Part shown: one piece after another, positions 13,522 to 19,956 of the stretch
Position numbering within the stretch: the first letter of the stretch is position 1
Layout of the letters: every line of letters starts with the position of its first letter
Origin: a virus
IMG/VR virus record: IMGVR_UViG_3300050821_010353
Location: 1-25,623 of that record
Reading direction: 5' to 3' (one strand)
DNA length: 25,623 nt
The notes under the pieces: model-generated
Seen by the model: the letters and a program-made list of their open reading frames with translations, nothing else
Told to the model about the DNA's origin: nothing
Databases searched by the model: none
Made by a program: the position numbers and the translations under genes

Positions 13522-13764
13522 ATGTTTGGATTGGGATGGCGGGAAGATTCGCCGCTCGACTTTGTGCAAACCGTCGGGCTCATCGTGATAACGGGCGTTT
13601 TGATCTATGCCGTCGCGATGCTCCGGCGCGCCATCAAAGCCGCGTTGGTGGTGCTTATGCGCGACAACGAGCGAATGAATAAACAGGTCTCCGCGGCCTG
13701 CGAGCGGATCGAGGCGCTCGAAGCGCGCGTGGCCGCCGCGGAGGCGGAGAAGGCCGACCGATAA
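13522..13764 (+). CDS. Small membrane protein with coiled-coil tail
   Basis: An 80-residue protein: a short N-terminal region, one membrane helix (residues about 14-35, VQTVGLIVITGVLIYAVAML), then a basic segment and a coiled coil (ACERIEALEARVAAAEAEKA). Topology would place the coiled coil in the cytoplasm. It is the last gene before the terminator at 13840. Such proteins occur in phages as membrane anchors or superinfection factors; no specific assignment is possible. Confidence 0.6.
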   Translation: MFGLGWREDSPLDFVQTVGLIVITGVLIYAVAMLRRAIKAALVVLMRDNERMNKQVSAACERIEALEARVAAAEAEKADR

Positions 13765-13839
13765 GAAGGCGGACACCAAGGGCCGCAGCACCCGGACGCG
13801 GGTGATTAGAGGGCGCACCGTTAAGATGCGCAAAAGTCG

Positions 13840-13870
13840 AAGGGCCGGGGCTCACACCCCCGGCCCTTTT
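13840..13870 (+). terminator. Rho-independent terminator of the rightward early operon
   Basis: AAGGGCCGGGG (13840-13850), loop CTCACAC, CCCCGGCCCTT (13858-13868), then the end of a TTTT run. An 11-bp perfect stem; the adjoining AAAAG upstream gives partial symmetry. It closes the operon that starts at 4617. Confidence 0.88.
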
Positions 13871-13874
13871 GCAT

Positions 13875-13880
13875 TTGACA
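13875..13880 (+). promoter_or_regulatory. Isolated -35-like box upstream of operator 5
   Basis: A perfect TTGACA directly after the terminator. At 17-19 bases downstream there is no good -10 (GCAGGT or similar), so it may need an activator or may not be a promoter. It is recorded because operator copy 5 lies where the -10 and start point would be. Confidence 0.3.
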
Positions 13881-13901
13881 CGCCGGCCGGCGATCGGGCA
13901 G

Positions 13902-13918
13902 GTTGCCATACCGCCAAC
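13902..13918. promoter_or_regulatory. Repressor operator copy 5 (remote)
   Basis: GTTGCCATACCGCCAAC matches the 17-bp GTTGSC-N5-SSCAAC dyad of the immunity region, about 9.3 kb away. It sits between the early terminator and the parS-like site, before the second rightward operon. This suggests that the repressor also silences that operon. Confidence 0.68.
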
Positions 13919-13956
13919 GCTCGCACCTTCCGCGGATGTAACCCGACGGCCAGCAA

Positions 13957-13972
13957 AGTTTCACGTGAAACA
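13957..13972. other. parS-like centromere site
   Basis: AGTTTCACGTGAAACA matches the widely conserved bacterial chromosomal parS consensus TGTTTCACGTGAAACA at 15 of 16 positions, with a perfect 14-bp palindrome (13958-13971). ParB proteins of many phyla, including alphaproteobacteria, bind this sequence, load as CTP clamps and spread. It is intergenic, between operator copy 5 and the next promoter. Whether the host ParB or the phage ParB-like protein (6187-7053) binds it is unknown. Confidence 0.8.
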
Positions 13973-13984
13973 GGCCTGTATCTA

Positions 13985-14013
13985 TTGCGCCCTAGGGCAG
14001 CGTGCCCTATATC
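13985..14013 (+). promoter_or_regulatory. Promoter of the second rightward operon
   Basis: TTGCGC (13985-13990), 17 bases, TATATC (14008-14013); each box matches four of six consensus bases. The spacer and downstream part contain short GCCCTA/AGGG symmetries. The start near 14020 would give a leader of about 40 bases before the GTG at 14061. It begins 12 bases after the parS-like site. Confidence 0.5.
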
Positions 14014-14060
14014 AGGGTGCGGGCGCCTTGCCCGCTTCATAGAGCAATGGAGCAACCCTA

Positions 14061-15029
14061 GTGGCCCTCAATCTCACCAAAACCTTCACCCTAAAATCCA
14101 ACGCCCAAGCCGACGTGCGGAAGGCGATCAAGCGCGGCGAATGCGCCGAAGGCGAATTCACGGTCGTCGCTCTCAGCGGCGGCTTCCGTATCGTCGCGGC
14201 GGCGCCCGACGCGTGGGCAGACGGCGAGGCCGCCAAGATCGTCATCGCGGGCGGGATCAACACGGCCGTCGTCAAGCCGGCGGAGGAGGCCGAGGACGTT
14301 CCGCTCGGCCGCTGGCCGGCCGGCGCGGTCCCGGGCCGCACCCGCGAGGAGTCGGCCGCCGCAGACGCGGCGGACATGGTCGCCCCGACGGCCGAGGCGC
14401 TGACGGCCGCTCTCGCCGCCGATCGCGACGCCGCGGCCGCTGAGGTCGAGGCGGAGCTAGAAGAGGCCCGCCGGGAGCTTCTCACCGACCCGCAGGTTCG
14501 GATCGGCTCGGCGGTTATGGCCGACTGGGAGGCGGAGCGCGCCGCCGTTGCGCGCGACGTCACCCCCGGGCTCGCCCGGCTCCGGGCCGACGAGGGCGCC
14601 GACGCAATCCGCGCCGCCGTCGTCGCTGATCAGGAGCGGGCGCTCGCCGAGGCCTCCGTCGTCGTCACCGCGCGCAAGGCCAAGGTCGAACGCGCCAAGC
14701 AGGACCGCGCCACGAAGGCGCGGCGAGTCGAGCGGGCGATCGCCAAGCTCGACCCGCCGAAGGCCGCCAGCGAGGCTCCCAAGCCCGCCAGCGCGCCAAA
14801 GGCGGCCGGCCTCTCGGCCGGCGCGACGCTGATCCTTCGCGCCCTGCTCGACGTCGCCGGCGCCGCCGGGGTGTGGGTCGACCAAAAGGCCATCCCGCAC
14901 AACCTCGGCCGCGCCGCTGCGGGCTTTCTCTCCGGCCTGCAGAAGCGCGGCTTGGCGGAGCTTCGCGCGGACAAGGGCGGCAAATTCTCCGCCCGCGCCA
15001 CCCTCGCCGGATGGGAGGCGGTTCGATGA
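14061..15029 (+). CDS. Hypothetical protein with C-terminal winged-helix-like domain
   Basis: A 322-residue protein, first gene of the second rightward operon, starting at GTG. The N-terminal 70 residues form a small domain (LTKTFTLKSNAQADVRKAIKRGECAEGEFTVVALSGGFRIVAA). The middle (about 100-235) is a very long Ala/Glu/Arg-rich coiled coil. The C-terminal 75 residues (LSAGATLILRALLDVAGAAGVWVDQKAIPHNLGRAAAGFLSGLQKRGLAEL..) resemble a winged helix with a beta-hairpin wing, as in DNA-binding regulators. It could be a nucleoid-like or transcription-control protein. Being next to the parS-like site makes DNA binding interesting, but no family match is claimed. Confidence 0.68.
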   Translation: MALNLTKTFTLKSNAQADVRKAIKRGECAEGEFTVVALSGGFRIVAAAPDAWADGEAAKIVIAGGINTAVVKPAEEAEDVPLGRWPAGAVPGRTREESAAADAADMVAPTAEALTAALAADRDAAAAEVEAELEEARRELLTDPQVRIGSAVMADWEAERAAVARDVTPGLARLRADEGADAIRAAVVADQERALAEASVVVTARKAKVERAKQDRATKARRVERAIAKLDPPKAASEAPKPASAPKAAGLSAGATLILRALLDVAGAAGVWVDQKAIPHNLGRAAAGFLSGLQKRGLAELRADKGGKFSARATLAGWEAVR

Positions 15030-15352
15030 AACTCGCCATCCACTACATGCGGCCGGAGTGGTTCCGCGACGGGATTATGGGCGCCAAGCCCGACCCGGCG
15101 AACCTCTCCGCCACGCACGCCTTCCTGACCACCTTCGAGGCCCAGGAAGGCCAACCGATCGACCACGCGCTTGAGGACGTGTTCCTCCACTTTCAAGCCG
15201 AGGTCTGGTCGCCGAATGGCGAGGCCCGGGCGCTGATCGAGCGTGTGGGCCTCGGTCATACGTCGATGTCGGTCGGCGACGTGGCCGTGGTCGACGGCAA
15301 GGCGTTCGTCGTCGCCTCGTTTGGCTTCGAGCCATTGGAGGCGGTCCGATGA
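15026..15352 (+). CDS. SMSVGDV-motif (YodL-like) plasmid/phage protein
   Basis: A 108-residue protein. Its C-terminal half (HTSMSVGDVAVVDGKAFVVASFGFEPLE) carries the SMSVGDV signature, followed by a beta-hairpin and a GF.PL end, seen in small YodL-like proteins of plasmids, ICEs and phages; their role is not established to my knowledge. The N-terminal part includes the acidic helix DHALEDVFLHFQAEVWS. It overlaps the previous gene by ATGA and the next by ATGA. Confidence 0.65.
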   Translation: MKLAIHYMRPEWFRDGIMGAKPDPANLSATHAFLTTFEAQEGQPIDHALEDVFLHFQAEVWSPNGEARALIERVGLGHTSMSVGDVAVVDGKAFVVASFGFEPLEAVR

Positions 15353-15648
15353 GCGGCCCTGACGACAGCTTCATCGAGGTCAGCAAAGGCGCGACAACCT
15401 TTGCCGGGCCGGACGCCGTCCTCTTGTTCGCCGCGCAGACGTTGCGCGGCGCGATCGGCCTCTATCTCAAAACCGGGATGAAGGCCGGCCGGCTCTACAC
15501 CGTCACCAACATGTGCGAGGCGGCGAGCCGGGTGACCGGCAAGCGGTACAAGCGCACCGAACTCGCCAAGGCCCAGGCCGATCTGACGACCTGGATCGAG
15601 GCCATGAAGGCGGCGCTGCCGGTGATCGACCGGGAGGCCGGCCGATGA
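15349..15648 (+). CDS. Small hypothetical protein
   Basis: A 99-residue protein, largely helical, with a basic second half (AASRVTGKRYKRTELAKAQADLTTWIEAMKAALP). No family recognised, no membrane segment. Overlaps at both ends by ATGA support the frame. Confidence 0.62.
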   Translation: MSGPDDSFIEVSKGATTFAGPDAVLLFAAQTLRGAIGLYLKTGMKAGRLYTVTNMCEAASRVTGKRYKRTELAKAQADLTTWIEAMKAALPVIDREAGR

Positions 15649-15791
15649 CCGAACTTCAATTCCACGCGGCCTGCATTTTGACGCTCGGCCTTGGCGGGCT
15701 CGCCAACGCATACGCCAACTATCTGCTGGCAAAACGCATCCGCCGGTTAGAGGCCAGACGCAAAGTGATGTTTTGGGAGGAGGGCCGATGA
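15645..15791 (+). CDS. Very small single-pass membrane protein
   Basis: A 48-residue protein with one membrane helix near the N-terminus (ACILTLGLGGLANAYANYLLA) followed by a basic helix (KRIRRLEARRK), which predicts a cytoplasmic C-terminus. It is supported by 4-base overlaps with both neighbours. Unknown role. Confidence 0.58.
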   Translation: MTELQFHAACILTLGLGGLANAYANYLLAKRIRRLEARRKVMFWEEGR

Positions 15792-16069
15792 AAAAGGCCT
15801 TCCGCCTCGGTCAGTTGGCGGCCACGCCGGGCGCGCTGCGCGCGCTCGACGCGGCGTACATGACCGAAATCCTGGGGCGTCACGCCCGCGGCGATTGGGG
15901 CGTGGTCGACCGTGACGACGCCCGCATGAACGACAGGGCGCTCGCCGGCGGCGACCGCATCCTCTCCGCCTATCCGCGCAATCCCGCCGAGCCCAACGGC
16001 GAGCGCGTCTGGATCATCACCGAGCGCGACCGAAGCTCCACAACCATCCTGCTACCCGAGGAATATTGA
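15788..16069 (+). CDS. Conserved plasmid/phage small protein (TPGAL...ADRSxTTILLP type)
   Basis: A 93-residue protein with the pattern TPGALRALDAAYMTEILGRHARGDWG...LSAYP...VWIITERDRSSTTILLPEEY. This closely follows a family of uncharacterised proteins that is very common on plasmids, ICEs and some phages of proteobacteria. It is near full length, with both signature ends intact. No function is established that I know of. ATGA overlap upstream, and one base before the next gene start. Confidence 0.72.
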   Translation: MKKAFRLGQLAATPGALRALDAAYMTEILGRHARGDWGVVDRDDARMNDRALAGGDRILSAYPRNPAEPNGERVWIITERDRSSTTILLPEEY

Positions 16070-16070
16070 C

Positions 16071-17012
16071 ATGTCTGAAATGCCCAAACCCCGCGATCCG
16101 TTCGCCGATCTGATCGACGATCTCGACGGCGGCGCCCCAGCGCCCGCCGATCCCGCCGCGCCCGAATGGCGCGGCGATCACCCGCGCTTCGAGAACGAGC
16201 AGGCGCCGCCGGAGGATTTCATCACTCCGCCGGCGCCGCGCGCGACCTTCCGCGAGACGTGCAAGAAGTGCAACGGCCGCGGCCGGTTCATCGGCTATAA
16301 GGGCCGCGATTTCGGCGCGTGCTACGCCTGCAAGGGCGTCGGCCATTTCGACCGCCTCACCAGCCCGGCCGAGCGTGAGCGCAAGCGCGATCGCGCGGTC
16401 CAGCGCAAAGCCAACGTGAAGAACGAGCGCCGCGAGGCGTTCGCCGCGGCGCATCCGGCCGAATGGGCGTGGATGCTGGCGCATTCCGGCCGGCCGACCT
16501 TCACCTATCCCGACGACATGCTGCGCGCGATCGAGGAGTGGGGCGACCTGACCGAGGCCCAGCTTGCCGGCGTTCAGCGCCTCATGGCCGCCGACGCCGA
16601 GCGCGTCGCGGCCAAGGCGGCGCGGATCGAGAACGCGCCGACCGTCACGACCGATCTGCTGATGGCCGCCTTCAATGCGGCGGTGAGCTCCGGAATCGAG
16701 CGGCCGAAGCTGCGCTTCGACGGCTTCGTCGCCAGCCTCGCGCCGGCCACCGGCCGCAACGCCGGCGCCGTCTATCTGCGGTCCGGCGACCAGTTCATCG
16801 GCAAGATCGCGGGCGGCAAGTTCGTCGCCTCGTTCGAGGCCACGCAGGAGCAACAGGCGGCCGTCGTGGCGGCCATGGCCGACCCTTTGGCGGCGGCAGT
16901 CGCCTTCGGCCGCAGGACCGGCCAGTGCTCTTGCTGCGGCCGGGAATTGACGAACGCCGAAAGCGTCGAGCTTGGCATCGGGCCAATCTGCCGGGAAAGG
17001 TTTGGACTATGA
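16071..17012 (+). CDS. DnaJ-type zinc finger and DUF6011-like zinc-binding protein
   Basis: A 313-residue protein with two zinc regions. Near residues 64-92 are two CxxCxGxG motifs (CKKCNGRGRF, CYACKGVGHF), the DnaJ cysteine-rich type with half the usual number. At the C-terminus, GQCSCCGRELTNAESVELGIGPICRERFG matches the C..CGR.L....S...GIGP.C pattern of DUF6011, common in phage and plasmid proteins. Between them are a basic linker and a helical domain. No J-domain is present, so it is not a co-chaperone of the usual kind; nucleic-acid binding is more likely. The next gene overlaps its stop. Confidence 0.7.
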   Translation: MSEMPKPRDPFADLIDDLDGGAPAPADPAAPEWRGDHPRFENEQAPPEDFITPPAPRATFRETCKKCNGRGRFIGYKGRDFGACYACKGVGHFDRLTSPAERERKRDRAVQRKANVKNERREAFAAAHPAEWAWMLAHSGRPTFTYPDDMLRAIEEWGDLTEAQLAGVQRLMAADAERVAAKAARIENAPTVTTDLLMAAFNAAVSSGIERPKLRFDGFVASLAPATGRNAGAVYLRSGDQFIGKIAGGKFVASFEATQEQQAAVVAAMADPLAAAVAFGRRTGQCSCCGRELTNAESVELGIGPICRERFGL

Positions 17013-17203
17013 CCATCACCAACGACACCATTGTCGATCTCAACAACGGCGAGTGGATCGGTCCATTCGCCGATTTCTGCGCCTCGAACAAATTCGAGGA
17101 TGACGAGTTCGCTGAGATCGAGACGGCGCTCAACGCCGATGGCGTATTCGAAGGCGGCGGCGGAGCGCTCGCCGAATTCTCGCTCAAGGTGATCACGCCA
17201 TGA
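17009..17203 (+). CDS. Small acidic hypothetical protein
   Basis: A 64-residue, strongly acidic protein (NGEWIGPFADFCASNKFEDDEFAEIETALNADGVFEGGGGALAEFSLKVI). Its charge and size resemble DNA-mimic inhibitors, but that is speculation. ATGA overlaps at both ends support it as a real gene. Confidence 0.55.
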   Translation: MTITNDTIVDLNNGEWIGPFADFCASNKFEDDEFAEIETALNADGVFEGGGGALAEFSLKVITP

Positions 17204-17418
17204 CCGGCTACGTGATCGCCTTCGGGCCGTGCATCGGCTGTCGTCGGCCGTTCGGCTTCAATCCGGTTCATGTGCCGTCGCTGCCCGTCAACGGCACGCG
17301 CGAGCCGATCTGCCGCGACTGTGTCGCGATCGCCAATCCTCGGCGCAAGGCCAACGGCCTAGCGGAGATCGTGCCGCATCCCGAGGCCTACGAGCCGCTG
17401 CCGGAGGCCGAGCTATGA
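17200..17418 (+). CDS. Small zinc-ribbon protein
   Basis: A 72-residue protein with GPCIGCRRPFGFNPVHVPSLPVNG...PICRDCVAIANPRR: two CxxC knuckles around a strand-rich insertion, a treble-clef or zinc-ribbon arrangement. The pattern FNP..VPS....G...PIC..C recurs in small proteins of actinobacterial and proteobacterial phages. Function unknown. Overlaps both neighbours by 4 bases. Confidence 0.65.
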   Translation: MTGYVIAFGPCIGCRRPFGFNPVHVPSLPVNGTREPICRDCVAIANPRRKANGLAEIVPHPEAYEPLPEAEL

Positions 17419-17666
17419 GCGGCGCCTGGAAGGCCGGCGCCGGCCAGAAGATCGAGCGCCTTTACGCCTGGGTGGCGACCGAGCCGGACGGCGGCGAGGG
17501 CGTCTGCTCGATGCTGCTCGGCGGCGTCCAAATGCCGCTGATCGGCGCCGACATGGCGCGCGTCGAGAGCCTGCGCGACCACGCGGCGTTCGTCGCCCGC
17601 ATGAGCGGCTATCCGGTCCGGCTGGTCGAGTTCTCGGCCCGCAAAGTGCTCAGGGAGGCCCCATGA
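17415..17666 (+). CDS. Small hypothetical protein
   Basis: An 83-residue protein with strand-rich N-terminus (KIERLYAWVATEPDGGEGVCSMLLGGVQMPLIGADMARVESLRDHA) and a C-terminal VRLVEFSARKVL strand/helix. No family recognised. Overlapping start and stop codons with neighbours. Confidence 0.58.
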   Translation: MSGAWKAGAGQKIERLYAWVATEPDGGEGVCSMLLGGVQMPLIGADMARVESLRDHAAFVARMSGYPVRLVEFSARKVLREAP

Positions 17667-17962
17667 AGCGCGACAAAGCCAAGCGATACCGCACCGCCGT
17701 TGCTCAGGCCGACGAGGTCATGGCGCTGGTCGAGGCGGTCCGGCCGCTGTTCAAAGGCAAAGCGCCGGAAGTCCAAGGCGCGGCGCTCGCCGATCTCCTG
17801 GCCATGTGGCTGGCCGGCCATTTCGACGCCAACGATCCCGAAAGCGCGGCGACCGAGCAAATCCGGGAGACGATGCTCGAGCTGCATCTCCGAGCGGTCC
17901 GCGACCTTATCCCGGTCAACTATCTGGCGCTGATCGAGCCGCAGCTACCGAGGCGGCGATGA
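17663..17962 (+). CDS. Small hypothetical helical protein
   Basis: A 99-residue all-helical protein (VMALVEAVRPLFKGKAPEVQGAALADLLAMWLAGHF..TEQIRETMLELHLRAVRDLIPVN). The LADLLAMWLAGH...L.LH...V.DLI pattern looks like a conserved small domain of alphaproteobacterial mobile elements, but I cannot name it. Overlaps both neighbours by 4 bases. Confidence 0.6.
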   Translation: MKRDKAKRYRTAVAQADEVMALVEAVRPLFKGKAPEVQGAALADLLAMWLAGHFDANDPESAATEQIRETMLELHLRAVRDLIPVNYLALIEPQLPRRR

Positions 17963-18531
17963 CGCTCGTCATCAACACGCGAGAGGGCCGGCCGACGCGT
18001 CAATGCGGCGACTGCCAATTGTGCTGTCGCCTCTTGCCCGTGCGTTCGCTCGGCAAGGGCGCGGGCGAACGGTGCCGCCATCAGAGCCACGCCCGCGGCT
18101 GCAAGGTCTATGCGACGCTCGCGCGCGTCTCGCCGGAATGCCGGCTGTGGTCCTGCCGTTGGCTGGTCAATGACGACACGGCCGATCTTAGGCGCCCCGA
18201 TCGGAGCCATTACGTGCTCGACATCATGCCCGACTTCGTCACGCTCCGGGACGACAAGACGGGCGAAAAGCAGCACGTCCAGGTCGTCCAGATTTGGGTC
18301 GACCCAAAATTTCCCGACGCACACCGCGATCCGGCGCTGCGGGCCTACCTTGAGCGACGCGCCGAGGAGAACATCATCGGCCTGGTGCGGTGGGACAACG
18401 AGAACGCGGTCGCGCTCTTTCCGCCCGCACTCTCAAGCGACGGCCAATGGCATGAGACGGAGAGCAACTTTCGCGTGAAGGCGCACAGCCCCGCGGAGCT
18501 TGTCGAGGCGCTCGGAGGAGGGAAACCCTAG
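17959..18531 (+). CDS. YkgJ-like cysteine-cluster protein
   Basis: A 190-residue protein whose N-terminus carries the CGDCQLCCRLLPV cluster (CxxCxxCC), followed by GERCRHQ, GCKVYA and SPECRLWSCRWL. This pattern belongs to the YkgJ/zinc- or iron-chelating family, whose members bind metal through 6-8 Cys. All Cys are present. The second half is a mixed strand/helix domain (HVQVVQIWVDPKFPDAHRDPALRAYLERRAEE). Such proteins are found in cellular genomes and in phages; the biochemical role is not settled. It is the last gene of the ATGA-coupled block begun at 14061. Confidence 0.72.
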   Translation: MTLVINTREGRPTRQCGDCQLCCRLLPVRSLGKGAGERCRHQSHARGCKVYATLARVSPECRLWSCRWLVNDDTADLRRPDRSHYVLDIMPDFVTLRDDKTGEKQHVQVVQIWVDPKFPDAHRDPALRAYLERRAEENIIGLVRWDNENAVALFPPALSSDGQWHETESNFRVKAHSPAELVEALGGGKP

Positions 18532-18575
18532 GGCGGCTTGCCCGGGGGTGAACAAACGGATAGGAAAGAACGGAT

Positions 18576-18773
18576 ATGGAACCTGCGACCAAACAAGACC
18601 TTGATTCGGCGATCGATGGCGCCGAGCGGCGAATTGAGAAAAAGCTCGACGAGCTTAAGGCCTGGATGCTCGACCGCGAGGTGGCCTCGATCCGCTGGTT
18701 CGTCGGCACCCAGGTCGCCTATTTCGTCATTACCCTCGGCGCGATGTATTTCATCGCCGGGCACGTGAAATGA
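18576..18773 (+). CDS. Small coiled-coil membrane protein (XhlA-like)
   Basis: A 65-residue protein: an N-terminal coiled coil (KQDLDSAIDGAERRIEKKLDELKAWML) and one C-terminal membrane helix (VGTQVAYFVITLGAMYFIAGHV). This layout resembles XhlA-type haemolysin/lysis-accessory and DUF1640-like proteins. AGGAAAG lies 10 bases upstream of the ATG. It may be a lysis accessory, but no endolysin is nearby in the window. Confidence 0.6.
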   Translation: MEPATKQDLDSAIDGAERRIEKKLDELKAWMLDREVASIRWFVGTQVAYFVITLGAMYFIAGHVK

Positions 18774-18774
18774 C

Positions 18775-19074
18775 ATGAGCCGCGCCAAGCCTCACCAATT
18801 CACCCCCCATTTGACGCCGACCGGCCGCGGCCCCGGACGGCCGCGGAGGCCGCTCGCGCCTGACGACATGACGCCGACCGAGTTCGCCACCGTCATCGAG
18901 GAGCTTGGGCTGTCGCAACAAGCCGCGGCCCGCCTCTTGGGAATCAACGAGCGCACCCCTCGCCGCTGGATGGAGGGCGTACCGATCCCGCAGCCGGTCG
19001 CGCGCTTCCTGCGCTTCCTCCTCCGCGCCAAAATCTCGCCCATGACCGTCATGGAGACGCTCGCGGCGGAATGA
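18775..19074 (+). CDS. Small helix-turn-helix regulator
   Basis: A 99-residue protein with a helix-turn-helix near the middle: TPTEFATVIEELGLSQQAAARLLGINERTPRRWMEGVPIPQPVARFLRFLL (about residues 33-83). The pattern LS.QAAARLLGI..RT.RRW..G..P.P is that of short XRE/DUF2083-type phage and transposon-linked regulators. The N-terminus is basic with a GRGPGRPRRP (AT-hook-like) stretch that may add minor-groove contacts. It starts one base after the preceding stop and may control the following non-coding region or the late genes. Confidence 0.7.
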   Translation: MSRAKPHQFTPHLTPTGRGPGRPRRPLAPDDMTPTEFATVIEELGLSQQAAARLLGINERTPRRWMEGVPIPQPVARFLRFLLRAKISPMTVMETLAAE

Positions 19075-19080
19075 TCCGCC

Positions 19081-19099
19081 GCGGCCCCAGGCGGGCCGC
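19081..19099. repeat. GC-rich hairpin after the regulator gene
   Basis: GCGGCCC (19081-19087), CAGGC, GGGCCGC (19093-19099): a perfect 7-bp stem just after the stop at 19072-19074. No T-run follows, so it may attenuate transcription or stabilise the 3' end rather than terminate strongly. Confidence 0.55.
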
Positions 19100-19174
19100 A
19101 GGACCGCCTTCGCGGCTTCGTCCGCTATCCTACCGTCCGATCCGAGACGGCCGTCCTGGAGCTACGCTAGGCCC

Positions 19175-19441
19175 ATGTGCGAGGACAAGCTCAAGCCGGG
19201 ATCGTTCTATTGGGTGATCCCTGAGTTTGACGTCGATTTCACGCCGCCCGGCTTCGAGGGCCGGGAATACGATCCGTCGATGTTCGAGGCGATGCGGGCG
19301 CATTGGACGCAGCAGCATCAACCGGCGCGGTTCGAGCGCTACGATGAAGCCGGCAACGAGGTCTGGCTCTACATCGGCGTGGACAAGGCCGATCCGCCTT
19401 GGCCCGTCTGCTGGATCGGCGCAGAGATCGTGAGAGACTAA
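19175..19441 (+). CDS. Small hypothetical protein
   Basis: An 88-residue protein: KLKPGSFYWVIPEFDVDFTPPGFEGREYDPSMFEAMRAHWTQQHQPARFERYDEAGNEVWLYIGVDKADPP. The Trp- and Tyr-rich beta sequence suggests a compact globular domain, and it ends in a Trp-Pro-rich strand (WPVCWIGAEIV). No family name is claimed. It is separated from the previous gene by 100 bases and followed by 515 non-coding bases, so it may have its own promoter. The ATG lacks an obvious strong ribosome-binding site. Confidence 0.58.
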   Translation: MCEDKLKPGSFYWVIPEFDVDFTPPGFEGREYDPSMFEAMRAHWTQQHQPARFERYDEAGNEVWLYIGVDKADPPWPVCWIGAEIVRD

Positions 19442-19838
19442 AGCGCTCCGCAACCGTCGCTTGTAACAACCGAGAAGGCGCTGGCGGCAATACTTCAAAA
19501 GTCAAAGCACTTGGAAAGCACGTTTTAGGTATTCGTGACGCGTTTCGACCTCGGCGAGGCCGAGGACAGTTGACGCACCGGAATGCACCGTAAATTATGA
19601 GATTTTCGCAAGCACACGGGGCAAGTAACGCCCTGGCGCGCTCGACCTTCCCATTATGTCAATGTGGCTTTTGCTGCCTCGCAGGCGGCCCGCAGGCGCC
19701 CGAAAAAAACGGCCGACCGAGATTATCTAAAAAATTGCAACCACGTCTGCGTGCTTCCTGGGCGATTTAACGGCCTATCGCCTTTCATCGCTTTTTGCCC
19801 GCAGCCCCTTGACCTTTCAGCATTTCAGGCATTGAAAA
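19442..19838. other. Non-coding region upstream of the terminator and the NusG-like gene
   Basis: About 400 bases with no credible gene; the small open frames here (19399-19593 and 19664-19858) lack coding bias. The base composition is lower in GC than around it. It contains a perfect 7-bp hairpin (CCTCGGC-GAG-GCCGAGG, 19549-19565) and, just after it, a promoter-like site. The stretch 19605-19873 could be a short RNA that ends at the terminator (see next entries). Confidence 0.5.
19570..19598 (+). promoter_or_regulatory. Possible promoter of a short RNA or NusG leader
   Basis: TTGACG (19570-19575), 17 bases, AATTAT (19593-19598; four of six consensus bases). Start near 19605. No gene begins between it and the terminator at 19839, so the product would be a non-coding RNA of about 270 bases, or a leader that the NusG-like protein lets RNA polymerase read through. 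Confidence 0.42.
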
Positions 19839-19873
19839 GGCGGCGGCTCACCTCCTGAACCGCCGCCCTTTTT
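19839..19873 (+). terminator. Rho-independent terminator upstream of the NusG-like gene
   Basis: GGCGGCGG (19839-19846) pairs with CCGCCGCC (19860-19867); an inner TCA/TGA extends the stem around a CCTCC loop, and the sequence continues CTTTTT. A typical strong terminator 84 bases before the antitermination gene. Confidence 0.88.
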
Positions 19874-19956
19874 CGGCCTTGCCGGCCGGGTCCATCAAAC
19901 CACTGCCTGCGGCGAGGTCAAGCCTATCGCATTGACCGCCTCTGGAAAAGCGGGCC

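Noticed and set aside
13802-14443. A 213-residue open frame across the terminator and parS region
   Set aside because: It runs through the terminator, operator, parS site and promoter, becomes Arg-rich and is out of frame with the well-supported gene at 14061.
18761-18774. Second parS-like sites (GCACGTGAAAT at 18761 and TTTCGCGTGAA near 18471)
   Set aside because: These match only half of the palindrome or have several mismatches, and they are inside coding sequence, so they are explained by chance.
19399-19858. Small open frames in the non-coding stretch before the NusG-like gene
   Set aside because: They are short, have no ribosome-binding sites or domains, and one runs into the terminator stem.
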